From Nocardioides oleivorans (lineage in GTDB: Bacteria; Actinomycetota; Actinomycetes; Propionibacteriales; Nocardioidaceae), in the NCBI RefSeq assembly GCF_004137255.1, contig NZ_SDWT01000002.1, positions 310,001 through 374,000 of the forward strand: a DNA stretch of 64,000 nucleotides, in the 5' to 3' direction. Shown here piece after piece: positions 20,200 to 29,126 of this stretch. Every line of letters begins with the position of its first letter. The first letter of the stretch is position 1. The notes under the pieces are model-generated. The model was not told the origin of the DNA. It did no database searches and saw only the letters and a list, made by a program, of their open reading frames with translations. The position numbers were made by a program, and so were the translations under genes.

Positions 20200-21678
20200 G
20201 TGACCATCCGTTCCCGCTCCGCCGCCTCGTCCACGGCACTGCCCGACGAGCTGCCGCCCGACGCCACCCGGGTCGCCACCGGCATCGCCATCGTCCTGGT
20301 CGCCCAGCTGATGCTCGTGCTGGACGCGACCGTCGTGAACGTCGCCCTCCCCCGCATCGACGCCGACCTGGGCTTCGGCCCGGCCGCCCTCTCGTGGGTC
20401 CTCAACGCCTACACCCTCGCCTTCGGCGGCCTGCTGCTCCTCGGTGGCCGTCTCGGCGACGTCCGCGGCCGCCGCCGCCTCTTCCTCCTCGGCCTGGGCC
20501 TCTTCACCCTGGCCTCCCTCCTCGGCGGGCTCGCGCAGTCGCCCACCCAGCTCGTGGTCGCCCGCGCGGCGCAGGGCGTCGGCGCCGCGATGGCCGCACC
20601 CAGCGTGCTGGCCCTGCTGACGACCAACGCCCCCGACGAGGCCGCTCGCAACCGCGCACTCGCGCTGTTCGGAGCCGTCTCGTCCGGTGGCGCCTCGATC
20701 GGCCTGGTCCTCGGCGGGCTGCTGACCGACGTCGCGTCCTGGCGCTGGACGCTGTTCATCAACGTCCCGATCGGCCTCGCCGTGCTGCTGCTCACCCCCC
20801 GCTTCGTCAGCGAGACGCCGCGCCGAGAGGGTCGCTTCGACGTGGTCGGCGCGCTGACCGCCACCGTGGGTGCCGCCTCGGTCGTGTGGGCCCTGGTCGG
20901 TGCGCCCGAGCACGGCTGGCTCTCCGCCCGCACGCTCGGCGTGCTCCTCCTCGGTGCGCTCAGCATCGCCCTGCTCGTCCGCACCGAGCGTCGCCACCCG
21001 CACCCGCTCGTCCGGCCCAGCCTGCTGGCGGACCGCCGTCGGGTCGCCGCCCTGGGCGTGATGGGCCTGGTCGTGGCCGGGCAGCTGTCGATGTTCTTCC
21101 TGACCGTCCAGTACACCCAGCGTGCGCTCGGCATGGGTCCGCTCGCGACCGGCTTCGCCTTCCTGCCGTTCAGCGTCGGCATCTTCGCCATGTCGCGGCT
21201 GACGCCGTCGCTCCTCGCCCGCCACGGTGCGGGCCGGCTTATCCCGGTCGGCGCAGCGCTGCTCCTCACCGGCTTCGTCCTGCTGAGCCGGGTGAGTGAG
21301 ACGTCGACGTACGCCACGGGGGTGCTGCCCTCGATGGTCCTGTCCGGCATCGGCGGCGCCCTGGTGTTCATGCCCGTGACCGCCACCGTGCTGTCCGGCG
21401 TCGAGCACGAGCACGCCGGGTCGGCCTCGGGTCTGCTGCAGACCGTGCAGCAGCTCGGCGCAGCCGTGGGCGTCGCCATCGTCGCCTCGGTGTACGCCGT
21501 CGGGGCGCAGGCCGGGAGCTTCGTCCCCGGCGCGCGGGCGGCCTACCTCACCAGCGCGACGTTCGCCGCGATCGCCCTGGTGATCGCCCTCGCTGCGCTC
21601 GCCCGGACCCGCCGCGGCTCCGCGCCGGCGCCCGAGGTCGAGGCCGAGCAGGTGCCCGTGCCCGATCTCGCTGCCTGA
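20200..21678 (+). CDS. MFS drug-efflux transporter (DHA2/EmrB-QacA type)
   Basis: A 492-residue exporter with about 14 hydrophobic helices. Helix 1 has LVAQLMLVLDATVVNVALP, the classic DHA2 motif D1 with its Asp; motif A is GGRLGDVRGRRRLF. It probably exports drugs or dyes by proton antiport. The start is set at GTG 20200, with an AGGA 10 bp upstream; a TTG start at 20101 would place the operators inside the gene. Regulated by the divergent TetR. Confidence 0.9.
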   Translation: MTIRSRSAASSTALPDELPPDATRVATGIAIVLVAQLMLVLDATVVNVALPRIDADLGFGPAALSWVLNAYTLAFGGLLLLGGRLGDVRGRRRLFLLGLGLFTLASLLGGLAQSPTQLVVARAAQGVGAAMAAPSVLALLTTNAPDEAARNRALALFGAVSSGGASIGLVLGGLLTDVASWRWTLFINVPIGLAVLLLTPRFVSETPRREGRFDVVGALTATVGAASVVWALVGAPEHGWLSARTLGVLLLGALSIALLVRTERRHPHPLVRPSLLADRRRVAALGVMGLVVAGQLSMFFLTVQYTQRALGMGPLATGFAFLPFSVGIFAMSRLTPSLLARHGAGRLIPVGAALLLTGFVLLSRVSETSTYATGVLPSMVLSGIGGALVFMPVTATVLSGVEHEHAGSASGLLQTVQQLGAAVGVAIVASVYAVGAQAGSFVPGARAAYLTSATFAAIALVIALAALARTRRGSAPAPEVEAEQVPVPDLAA

Positions 21679-21720
21679 CCGACCAGCCGGCGCCGGCCGG
21701 GACGTCGATAGGTTCACCTC

Positions 21721-22197
21721 GTGACCACCCTCGACGTCCTGGTCGGCATCGCCATCGCCATCGGCATCGCCGGCATCATCGTGCCGGTGCTGCCGGGCAC
21801 CCTCCTCGTCCTCGGCGCGATCCTCGTGTGGGCCGTGCAGGTCGGCACGTCGACGGGCTGGGTCGTGTTCGCCGTCGCGACCGTCCTCCTCGCCGCCGGC
21901 ACCGTGGTCAAGTACCTCGTGCCGGGCCGCCGGCTCAAGGCCGCCGGCGTGCCCAACCGGACGCTGCTCATCGGGGGGCTGCTCGCGTTCGTCGGGTTCT
22001 TCGTGATCCCGGTCGTGGGCATGTTCATCGGCTTCGTGCTCGGTGTCTATGTCGCCGAGCGCGCCCGCGTCGGCGGTGCGCAGGCCTGGCCCTCGACCGT
22101 CGGTGCGCTGAAGGCGGTGGGGGTCTCGATCCTCATCGAGCTCGTCGCCGCGTTCCTCGCCGCCGTGACCTGGGTCGTCGGCGTGGCGACCACCTGA
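21721..22197 (+). CDS. DUF456 membrane protein
   Basis: A 158-residue protein with about four or five hydrophobic helices and the glycine-rich DUF456 pattern (GIAGIIVPVLPGTLLVLGA, GMFIGFVLGVYVAE). Function unknown. GTG start at 21721. It precedes the EamA transporter by 6 bp and is probably cotranscribed. Confidence 0.87.
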   Translation: MTTLDVLVGIAIAIGIAGIIVPVLPGTLLVLGAILVWAVQVGTSTGWVVFAVATVLLAAGTVVKYLVPGRRLKAAGVPNRTLLIGGLLAFVGFFVIPVVGMFIGFVLGVYVAERARVGGAQAWPSTVGALKAVGVSILIELVAAFLAAVTWVVGVATT

Positions 22198-22203
22198 CCG
22201 CCC

Positions 22204-23031
22204 ATGGCCGTCCTGCTCTCCCTCGTCGCCGCCCTCGCCTACGGGCTCTCGGACTTCGTCGGCGGCCTCGCCTCGCGTCGTACGTCGGCGTGGCCGGTCG
22301 CCTTCGTCGGCACCGCGTCGTCGTTCGTCGGCGCGGTCGTCCTGGTCCTCGTCACCGACGGCGACCCCACCTCCACCGACCTCTGGTGGGGCGCGCTCGC
22401 GGGTGTCGGCTCCGGCGCGGGCGGCGCATTCCTCTACCGCGGCCTGGCGGCGGGCCGGATGGGCGTGGTCGCGCCGATCTCGGCCGTCGGTGCCGCCCTG
22501 CTGCCGGTCTGCGTCGGCGTCGCGACCGGGGAGCGGCCGGCGCTCCTCGTGTGGCTCGGCATCCTCGCCGCGGTTCCGGGGATCTGGCTGGTCAGCCGTG
22601 AGCCCGGCGGCTCCGGCGACCTCGCCGCCGGGATCGTCGACGGCGTGCTCGCCGGCCTCGGCTTCGGCCTGCTCTTCGCGGCGATGGGCCAGGTGCCCGA
22701 GTCCGCCGGGTTCGCGCCGCTGGCGCTCGCCCAGGCCGTCGGCACGGTCTGCGTCGCCGTCACGGCGACGGCACTCGGCGGTCGGTGGGTCCCGAGCGCG
22801 GCCTCACAGGCGTGGGGCGTGGTGGCGGGCCTGCTGGCGACCGCGGCGGCGGTCGCCTTCCTGCTCGCGACCCAGACCGGGCTGCTCACCATCGCCTCGG
22901 TGGTGACGTCGCTCTACCCGGCGATCACGATCGCGCTGGCGGCGGCCGTCCTCCGCGAGCGGATCCACGGGCCCCAGGGGCTCGGGCTGCTGCTGTGCGG
23001 TGTCGCCGTGTCGCTCGTCGCCGCCGCGTGA
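22204..23031 (+). CDS. EamA/DMT-family transporter
   Basis: A 275-residue protein with ten predicted hydrophobic helices in two EamA-like halves (ALAYGLSDFVGGLASRRT in the first; VVTSLYPAITIALAAAVLRE in the second). DMT proteins of this size export amino acids or other metabolites; the substrate cannot be told. ATG start at 22204 right after the DUF456 gene. Confidence 0.87.
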   Translation: MAVLLSLVAALAYGLSDFVGGLASRRTSAWPVAFVGTASSFVGAVVLVLVTDGDPTSTDLWWGALAGVGSGAGGAFLYRGLAAGRMGVVAPISAVGAALLPVCVGVATGERPALLVWLGILAAVPGIWLVSREPGGSGDLAAGIVDGVLAGLGFGLLFAAMGQVPESAGFAPLALAQAVGTVCVAVTATALGGRWVPSAASQAWGVVAGLLATAAAVAFLLATQTGLLTIASVVTSLYPAITIALAAAVLRERIHGPQGLGLLLCGVAVSLVAAA

Positions 23032-23059
23032 GTGCGGCTGGGTCCGGCGGGACCTTGCG

Positions 23060-23602
23060 TCAGGCGGCCAGGCCCGACGCGATCGGCAGGCTCCAGCGGT
23101 GCCGCTTGGGCGCCCAGTCCACGACCGGGTGCGACCCGTCGGCCATGTCGCCCATCTTCACCGAGATGCGGATGGACGAGGCGTCGTCGAAGCAGTCGCG
23201 GCTGATCACGGCGCGGAAGACGTCGTTGCCCCACTTCGGCTTGGCGTCGTAGTCGCAGCTGACCCGCTCGTCGACCGCGCGCCAGCCCCTCGCCTCGGTG
23301 AGGACGTAGTCGGTGCCGTCGCCCAGGCCGCTGCTCAGGACGTACTCCGCGCCCCGGGCGTCGGGGTCGGTGTCGATGAAGACGGAGATGCCCGCGGCGC
23401 TGGTCCGCATCAGCTCCTGGAACCGCACCTTGACCAGCAGGTTCGCCTTGCCGTGGTTCGCCTCGAGCCCGGTGATGTCGGTCAGCGACGCGGTGGCGTC
23501 GGCCGGGTCGTCGATGCGGTAGAACTCCGCGTGCGCGGGGCCGGCGACCAGCGCAGCGAGCGCGAGGCCGGTGCCGACGGCGAGTGCGGTCCGAGATCTC
23601 AT
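23060..23602 (-). CDS. Secreted protein of unknown function
   Basis: A 180-residue protein with a signal peptide (RSRTALAVGTGLALAALVAG, cleavage likely after AHA near 25). The mature part begins EFYRIDDPADATASLTDITG, is beta-rich, and contains two Cys that may form a disulfide (ERVSCDYDAK and ISRDCFDDAS). I do not recognise the family. The start ATG at 23602 is favoured because the signal peptide begins there. It converges with the EamA gene and is divergent from the CapA-like gene. Confidence 0.78.
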   Translation of the reverse strand: MRSRTALAVGTGLALAALVAGPAHAEFYRIDDPADATASLTDITGLEANHGKANLLVKVRFQELMRTSAAGISVFIDTDPDARGAEYVLSSGLGDGTDYVLTEARGWRAVDERVSCDYDAKPKWGNDVFRAVISRDCFDDASSIRISVKMGDMADGSHPVVDWAPKRHRWSLPIASGLAA

Positions 23603-23693
23603 GGCGTCGAGTGTCGCACCCCGCGACCCCACCCCTCCACCCACTTGCGGGTGCTGGACCACCCCGCGGACACCCCGGTGCGAGCATGGGCGC

Positions 23694-24866
23694 ATGACGG
23701 GGGCAGGCACGACGGGAGCACGACGCCGGCTCCTCGCCGCGGCGCTGGGCTCGACCTGCGTCGCGCTCGCCGCGTGCACGACGCCCTCGGACGTGGCACC
23801 GGGTCCCACGCCCGGGAACCGCTCGTCGACCACGCCCGGCTCGTCGTCCTCGGATCCCACCCCGGATCCCACCCCGAGCCCCGACCCTGCCCCCGCCGCA
23901 CCGATCCGGATCGCCCTGGCCGGTGACATCCACTTCGAGGGGGTGCTGGCCGGGCGGCTGCGCGACCCGTCGTCCGCGCTCGCCCCGGCAGCGGAGGCCC
24001 TCTCGGCGGCGGACCTGACCATCGCCAACCTCGAGACGTCGGTCGGTGCTGGTGGACGCCCCGAGCCCGGCAAGCGCTACACCTTCTCCGCGGGCCCGGA
24101 GGCCTTCGCCGCGCTCGCCGCGGCCGGGGTCGACGTGGTGAGCATGGCGAACAACCACGCGCTGGACTTCGGACGCGGTCGTCTCCCCAGCACCCTCGCC
24201 GCAGCTCGCCGGGCCGGGCGGGCCGCGGCGCCGCTCGCCGTCGTCGGGATCGGCCGTGACGCCGACCGGGCCTTCGCACCCGCGCTCACCGACGTGGGCG
24301 GCACCGTGGTCGCCACCCTCGCCGCGTCCGTGGCCGACCAGGACCCGACCGCCGATCCCACGGGCGACTGGGCCGCCACCGACAACCGGGCCGGCATCGC
24401 CGACGCGCTCGACCCGGCTCGGCTCCTGGCGGGCGTGCGCCGGGCGCGCGAGGACGCCGACGTGGTCGTGGTCTACCTGCACTGGGGCGTCCAGGGCGAG
24501 CGGTGCCCGAGCCAGGACCAGCGCACGCTCGCCCGTCGCCTGGTGGGGGCCGGCGCCGACGTCGTGGCGGGCTCGCACGCCCACCGGCTCCAGGGTGACG
24601 GTCGCCTGGGCGACGCGTACGTCGCCTACGGGCTGGGCAACTTCGCGTGGTACTCGCCGGGTGGCTCCACCACGTCGCGCACGGGCATCCTGTACCTGAC
24701 CGTGCGGCCCCGGACCGGCGGCTCGCGCCCTCCCCACGTCGTGCGCGCGGCGTGGGAGCCCCGGCGCATCGGGGTCGACGGGCTGCCCGCGACGACCGGC
24801 CCCAAGGACGGGGCCGACTTCCGGGCCGACCGCGAGTCCCTCCGGAGCTGCGCGGGCCTGGGCTGA
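23694..24866 (+). CDS. CapA-family metallophosphatase-like lipoprotein
   Basis: A 390-residue lipoprotein: lipobox LAAC with C28, then a Ser/Thr/Pro linker, then a PGA_cap domain. The domain shows LAGDIHFEG, IANLETSVG, SMANNHALDFG, VYLHWGVQGE, GSHAHRLQG and YGLGNFAWY, the calcineurin-like metal-ligand set of CapA proteins. CapA is linked to poly-gamma-glutamate capsule, but many actinobacterial relatives stand alone like this one, so the role is unclear. The ATG at 23694 is chosen because the signal peptide starts there. Confidence 0.87.
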   Translation: MTGAGTTGARRRLLAAALGSTCVALAACTTPSDVAPGPTPGNRSSTTPGSSSSDPTPDPTPSPDPAPAAPIRIALAGDIHFEGVLAGRLRDPSSALAPAAEALSAADLTIANLETSVGAGGRPEPGKRYTFSAGPEAFAALAAAGVDVVSMANNHALDFGRGRLPSTLAAARRAGRAAAPLAVVGIGRDADRAFAPALTDVGGTVVATLAASVADQDPTADPTGDWAATDNRAGIADALDPARLLAGVRRAREDADVVVVYLHWGVQGERCPSQDQRTLARRLVGAGADVVAGSHAHRLQGDGRLGDAYVAYGLGNFAWYSPGGSTTSRTGILYLTVRPRTGGSRPPHVVRAAWEPRRIGVDGLPATTGPKDGADFRADRESLRSCAGLG

Positions 24867-24873
24867 GGGTGGC

Positions 24874-25905
24874 CTAGCGCCGCGGCGCGAGCCAGGCCAG
24901 CACGACCCGGCCCACACGCTCGAGCTGCGCGGGCGCGACGACGGCCGGCACGTCGCCCGCCGAGTGGTAGCCGGCGTAGGGCGTCGATCCCAGCCGGGCG
25001 GCCGGCAGGCCGGCCCTCACGAACGACCAGTGGTCGCTGCTCCGCTCGTCGGCCTCGGCGACGGTCGGGACGCCCGCCCGGCGCGCGGCCTCGAGCAGGG
25101 CCCGCTGCACGGGGTCGGACGTCGACGCCGACCCGACGGGCACGACCGTCCCCACGCCGACGCGGTCCAGGGAGACCATCGCGCGCACGGCCCCGCGCTC
25201 GGCGCGCGTGAGGGAGGCGACGTACTGCGTCGAGCCGAAGTGGTGCAGCGCGTCGCCCGCCCCGCGCGGCTCCTCGGCGCCGAAGGCGACGAGCACGACC
25301 GGCAGGCGCGTACGCCGGTCCGCGACCGCCTCCGCCACCGCGAGCACGACGCCGACCCCCGAGGCGTTGTCCTCGGCGCCGGGGGCCTGCGACACCGTGT
25401 CGAGGTGCGCACCCACCACGAGGTGCGGCTCCGTGGCGTCGAACCCGGGGGGCGTGGCGACCACGTTGGCCGAGCGACCCGCCGCGAGTGGCGCGCCCTG
25501 CCACGACACCCCGGCTGGTACGTCGACCCGCTGGCGGGAGACGTCGTACCCCAGCGCGGTGAAGCGAGCCTCGACCCAGTCGGCGGCGCGCCCGAAGGCC
25601 GGGCTGGTCCCCTCTCGTGGACCGATCCGCCCGGCGAGGTGCGCGACGGCGGCCACCGCCGTCGCGCGGTCCAGGTCGTCGGGCGAGACGGGCGCGGGGG
25701 CCGGGCTCGAGGGCGGGGTCGAGGTAGGGCTCGAGGCAGAGCTCGAGGTCGGCGTCGAGGTCGGCGTCGAGGTCGGCGTCGAGGTCGACGTGGGTGCCGG
25801 CTCGCCGCTGTCGGTGCAGGCCCCGACCGCCAGCAGTGCGGGCGTGAGGGCGAGCGCGAGGCGGCGTCGACGTGACCTCGGGTCGGGCGTCGGCCGGCGG
25901 CTCAT
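24874..25905 (-). CDS. M28-family aminopeptidase lipoprotein
   Basis: A 343-residue secreted dizinc peptidase. Lipobox is LLAVGAC with C30, followed by a Thr/Ser/Pro linker coded by a 12-bp tandem repeat. All M28 ligands are visible: HLD (VVGAHLDTV), D in EDNASGVG, the catalytic/ligand Glu pair in FGAEEPRG, D in SSDHWSF, and H in GYHSAGD. Substrates are probably N-termini of peptides. The start ATG at 25905 begins the signal peptide. It converges with the CapA-like gene, with 7 bp between stops. Confidence 0.9.
   Translation of the reverse strand: MSRRPTPDPRSRRRRLALALTPALLAVGACTDSGEPAPTSTSTPTSTPTSTPTSSSASSPTSTPPSSPAPAPVSPDDLDRATAVAAVAHLAGRIGPREGTSPAFGRAADWVEARFTALGYDVSRQRVDVPAGVSWQGAPLAAGRSANVVATPPGFDATEPHLVVGAHLDTVSQAPGAEDNASGVGVVLAVAEAVADRRTRLPVVLVAFGAEEPRGAGDALHHFGSTQYVASLTRAERGAVRAMVSLDRVGVGTVVPVGSASTSDPVQRALLEAARRAGVPTVAEADERSSDHWSFVRAGLPAARLGSTPYAGYHSAGDVPAVVAPAQLERVGRVVLAWLAPRR
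25745..25790 (-). repeat. 12-bp tandem repeat in peptidase linker
   Basis: The unit gaggtcggcgtc occurs three times from 25745, with a partial fourth. It encodes a Thr-Pro-Thr-Ser-type linker of the M28 lipoprotein. Units are multiples of 3, so gain or loss keeps the frame and only changes linker length. Confidence 0.85.
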
Positions 25906-25944
25906 GCGTCCACAGTGCCAGCCACTTCCTGATCCCACCCGTTT

Positions 25945-25963
25945 TGAGGTTAGCCTTCCCTTA
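25945..25963 (+). promoter_or_regulatory. Iron-box-like (DtxR/IdeR) operator
   Basis: By my alignment this 19-base sequence matches the DtxR/IdeR consensus at 14 of 19 positions, including the TTAG core on the left half. It lies 25 bp upstream of the iron-siderophore binding-protein gene. Iron-dependent repression of the downstream operon is inferred. Confidence 0.6.
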
Positions 25964-25987
25964 CTCCAGTCCGGAAAGGGACGACAC

Positions 25988-27016
25988 ATGACCAGCAGAT
26001 TCCGCGCCGCGGCCCTCGTCGCCGCCTCGCTCGCCCTCCCCCTCAGCGCCTGCGCCGGTTCCTCGGAGGCCGAGCCCGACACCGCCGCCGACGCGCCTAG
26101 CGGTCCCTGGAGCTTCACCGACGGCTCCGGTGAGGAGGTCACGCTCGACGAGACCCCGACCCGGATCATCGCCCACGGCGCCGCTGCCCGGGCGCTGATG
26201 TCGTTCGGCATCAAGCCCGTCGCCATCTACGCCGACGAGTCGGTCGAGACCGACCCCAACCTGCGCGACCTCGACCTCGACGGCATCGAGATCCTGGGCG
26301 AGGAGTGGGGCAAGATCGACGTCGAGAAGGCCGCCTCGCTGCGCCCCGACCTCATCGTCGCCGACTGGTGGCCCGCCGAGGAGGCGCACTCGGGTGTCGA
26401 GGAGGGCGTCGAGGCCAGGAGCAAGAAGATCGCCGAGCTCGCGCCGATGGTCGGCGCGACCCAGGGCGACTCGATCCTCACCCTCGCCGAGACCTACGAG
26501 GACCTCGCCGAGAGCCTCGGCGCCGACGTCGACGACCCCGCGATCGCCGCCGACAAGGAGCGCTTCGAGGAGGTGCGTGCGGAGTTCGAGGAGGTCGCGA
26601 AGTCCCGCGACGACCTCAGCGTCTACGCGATGTCGCCCTACGAGGACCAGGTCTACGTCGCGAACCCGGAGTACGCCCCCGAGCTGCTCGACTTCATCGC
26701 GTGGGGCCTCGACCTGAAGGCGCCCGACTCCCCCGACGCCGACTTCCCCTACTGGGAGACGCTGAGCATGGAGAACGCCGACAAGTACCAGCCCGACCTG
26801 ATCCTCTGGGACGACCGCGACGACCTCGACAACGTCGGCGAGCTCAACGCCGACTACGGGAAGACCCAGCCGACCTGGTTCTCCGTCAAGGCCGCGGAGG
26901 CGGGCGCGGTCGCGTCGTGGCCGGCGTTCTGGCTGCACACCTACGGTGACTACGCCACGCAGCTCGAGGAGCTCACGGACGCGATCCGCGACGCCGACGG
27001 CACCGTCGGCGACTGA
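25988..27016 (+). CDS. Iron-siderophore ABC transporter, substrate-binding lipoprotein
   Basis: A 342-residue periplasmic-binding-like lipoprotein. The lipobox LSAC gives C22. The mature part has the helical-backbone type III fold of FecB/FhuD proteins: PTRIIAHGAAARALMSFG, LRPDLIVADWW, and DLILWDDRDDL. It captures a ferric chelate outside the membrane and hands it to the permeases coded next. ATG at 25988 is preceded by GGAAAGGGA. First gene of a four-gene unit behind the iron box. Confidence 0.9.
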   Translation: MTSRFRAAALVAASLALPLSACAGSSEAEPDTAADAPSGPWSFTDGSGEEVTLDETPTRIIAHGAAARALMSFGIKPVAIYADESVETDPNLRDLDLDGIEILGEEWGKIDVEKAASLRPDLIVADWWPAEEAHSGVEEGVEARSKKIAELAPMVGATQGDSILTLAETYEDLAESLGADVDDPAIAADKERFEEVRAEFEEVAKSRDDLSVYAMSPYEDQVYVANPEYAPELLDFIAWGLDLKAPDSPDADFPYWETLSMENADKYQPDLILWDDRDDLDNVGELNADYGKTQPTWFSVKAAEAGAVASWPAFWLHTYGDYATQLEELTDAIRDADGTVGD

Positions 27017-27030
27017 GCGGGCCACCGAGG

Positions 27031-28053
27031 TTGTCGACCGACTCCGCACGGCGGGCCCCGCTCCTCGGAGCGGGGCTCGCCGGACTGCTCGTCCTCGTCG
27101 TCGTCCTGGCCTTCCTCAGCCTGACCCAGGGCTCGCGCGACATCGCGTTCGGTGACGCCATGCACGCGTTGCTCACCCTCCAGTCGGGCGACACGATGGA
27201 CGGCACGGTGACGCTCGAGCTCCGCGTCCCACGCACGATCCTCGGCGTCGTCGTCGGCGCCGCGCTCGGCCTGTCGGGGGCGGTGCTGCAGGGCGTCACC
27301 CGCAACCCCCTGGCCGACCCCGGCATCATGGGGATCAACGCGGGCGCCGCGCTGTTCGTGGTCGTCGCGATCGCGTGGCTCGGCATCACCGACGTCCAGG
27401 GCTACGTCTGGTTCGGCATGGCCGGTGCGCTCGTCGCCACCGTGATCGTCTACACGATCGCCTCGCTCGGCCGCGAGGGTGCGACCCCGGTCAAGCTCGC
27501 GCTCGCCGGGGTGGCGGTGACGGCAGGGTTCGGCTCCGTCACCAGCGCCGTGATGGTGACCCGCACCGACGTCCTGGACCAGATCCGCTTCTGGCAGGTC
27601 GGATCCCTGGCCGGGCGCTACGAGCCGGTCGTGCTGGGCGTCGCGCCGTTCCTCGCGGTCGGCATCATCGCCGCCCTCGCCTGCGGTCGTACCCTCAACG
27701 GCCTCGCGCTCGGCGAGGACTCCGCGCGCGGCCTGGGCATCGACGTCCGCCGTGCGCGCTGGGCGACCTTCGCGGTGGTCACGCTCCTCGCCGGCGCCTC
27801 GACCGCCGCCTGCGGGCCGATCGTCTTCGTCGGCCTCGTCATCCCGCACCTGGCCCGCTTCGTCTGCGGCCCGGACTACCGCTGGATCCTGCCGTACTCC
27901 CTCGCCCTCGGACCCGTCGTGCTCCTGCTGGCCGACGTCGTCGGGCGGGTGGTCGCACGCCCCGGCGAGGTCCAGGTCGGCGTCCTCCTGTGCGTGCTCG
28001 GCGCGCCCGCCTTCATCGCGGTCGTGCGCTGGGGAAGGCTGGCCGAGCTGTGA
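27031..28053 (+). CDS. Iron-siderophore ABC transporter, permease 1 (FecCD family)
   Basis: A 340-residue permease with about nine or ten hydrophobic helices. FecCD marks are PRTILGVVVGAALGLSGAVLQ (as start of the family motif), TRNPLADPGIMGINAGA, and the C-terminal GPIVFVGLVIPHLAR coupling region. The likely start is TTG at 27031; a GAGG lies directly before it, closer than usual, so the true start may differ by a few codons. Its stop overlaps the next permease by 4 bases. Confidence 0.88.
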   Translation: MSTDSARRAPLLGAGLAGLLVLVVVLAFLSLTQGSRDIAFGDAMHALLTLQSGDTMDGTVTLELRVPRTILGVVVGAALGLSGAVLQGVTRNPLADPGIMGINAGAALFVVVAIAWLGITDVQGYVWFGMAGALVATVIVYTIASLGREGATPVKLALAGVAVTAGFGSVTSAVMVTRTDVLDQIRFWQVGSLAGRYEPVVLGVAPFLAVGIIAALACGRTLNGLALGEDSARGLGIDVRRARWATFAVVTLLAGASTAACGPIVFVGLVIPHLARFVCGPDYRWILPYSLALGPVVLLLADVVGRVVARPGEVQVGVLLCVLGAPAFIAVVRWGRLAEL

Positions 28054-29126
28054 GCGCACGCACCGACACCCCCGCTCGTCAGCAGGCCGGGCAGCCCTCG
28101 ACCCTCGACGCCCTGCGTGCCGTACGACGATCACGCTGGCGCCGCGGCCTGCTGGTCACCGCAGCCCTCGGCCTGCTCGCCCTCGGCCTGTGCGTGGTGA
28201 CCCTGGTCGTCGGGAGCTTCCGGCTCAGCCTGGCCGAGGTGTTCGGCTCGGTCACCCACCTCGTCGACGACCCCGCGGTGGACTTCATCGTGCGCGAGCT
28301 CCGGCTGCCCGTCGCGGTGTCCGCGCTGTGCGTCGGTGCGGCGCTCGGCGCCTCCGGCACGATCTTCCAGCAGCTGCTGCGCAACCCGCTCGCCTCGCCT
28401 GACTTCGTGGGGGTCTCCGCGGGCGCCTCGGTCGCCGCGGTCGCGGGGATCGTGCTCTTCAACGCCAGCAGCCTCACCACCTGCCTGCTCGCGCTGGGCG
28501 GGGCCGTGGCCGGCTCGCTGCTGATGTACGTCCTCGCCTGGCGCGACGGCGTCAGCGGCTACCGCTTCATCCTGATCGGCATCGGCGTGGCCGCGACCTT
28601 CGAGGGGATCACCGGCTACCTCCTGACCCGGGCCACCGTCTTCGACGCCCGCGAGGCGATCCACTGGCTCACCGGCACGGTCGGACGCGCCGACGACGCC
28701 CAGCAGTACACGCTCGCCGCGGCGCTCGTCGTGCTCCTCCCGGTCGCCGTCGCGCTCCAGCGCCAGCTGAGGCTGCTCGAGCTCGGCGACGACACCGCGC
28801 GTGGGCTGGGAGGTCGCACCGAGCTGGCGAAGGTGGGCCTCATCGCGCTCGCGGTGCTCCTCATCGCGCTCGCCACGGCCGCCGCGGGTCCAATCGCCTT
28901 CGTCGCCCTCGTCGCCGGGCCCCTGGCCCAGCGCCTGCTCGGGCCGGCGGCGGGCGGCGTGCTCCCGGCGGCGCTGGTCGGTGCCGCCCTCCTGCTGGGC
29001 GCGGACCTCGTCGCGACCCAGCTCCTGCCGGTGGCCCTGCCCACCGGCGTCGTCACCGGCGCGCTCGGCGCGCCCTACCTCGTGTGGCTGCTCGCCACCG
29101 CCAACCGGGAAGGACAGGGCGGATGA
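28050..29126 (+). CDS. Iron-siderophore ABC transporter, permease 2 (FecCD family)
   Basis: A 358-residue permease, the second half of the membrane channel. It has the FecCD signature RNPLASPDFVGVSAGAS and a C-terminal GPIAFVALVAGPLAQR. A basic cytoplasmic N-terminus (~30 residues) precedes the first helix. GTG start at 28050 overlaps the previous stop (GTGA); its own TGA overlaps the ATPase ATG, so translation is coupled. Confidence 0.9.
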   Translation: MSARTDTPARQQAGQPSTLDALRAVRRSRWRRGLLVTAALGLLALGLCVVTLVVGSFRLSLAEVFGSVTHLVDDPAVDFIVRELRLPVAVSALCVGAALGASGTIFQQLLRNPLASPDFVGVSAGASVAAVAGIVLFNASSLTTCLLALGGAVAGSLLMYVLAWRDGVSGYRFILIGIGVAATFEGITGYLLTRATVFDAREAIHWLTGTVGRADDAQQYTLAAALVVLLPVAVALQRQLRLLELGDDTARGLGGRTELAKVGLIALAVLLIALATAAAGPIAFVALVAGPLAQRLLGPAAGGVLPAALVGAALLLGADLVATQLLPVALPTGVVTGALGAPYLVWLLATANREGQGG

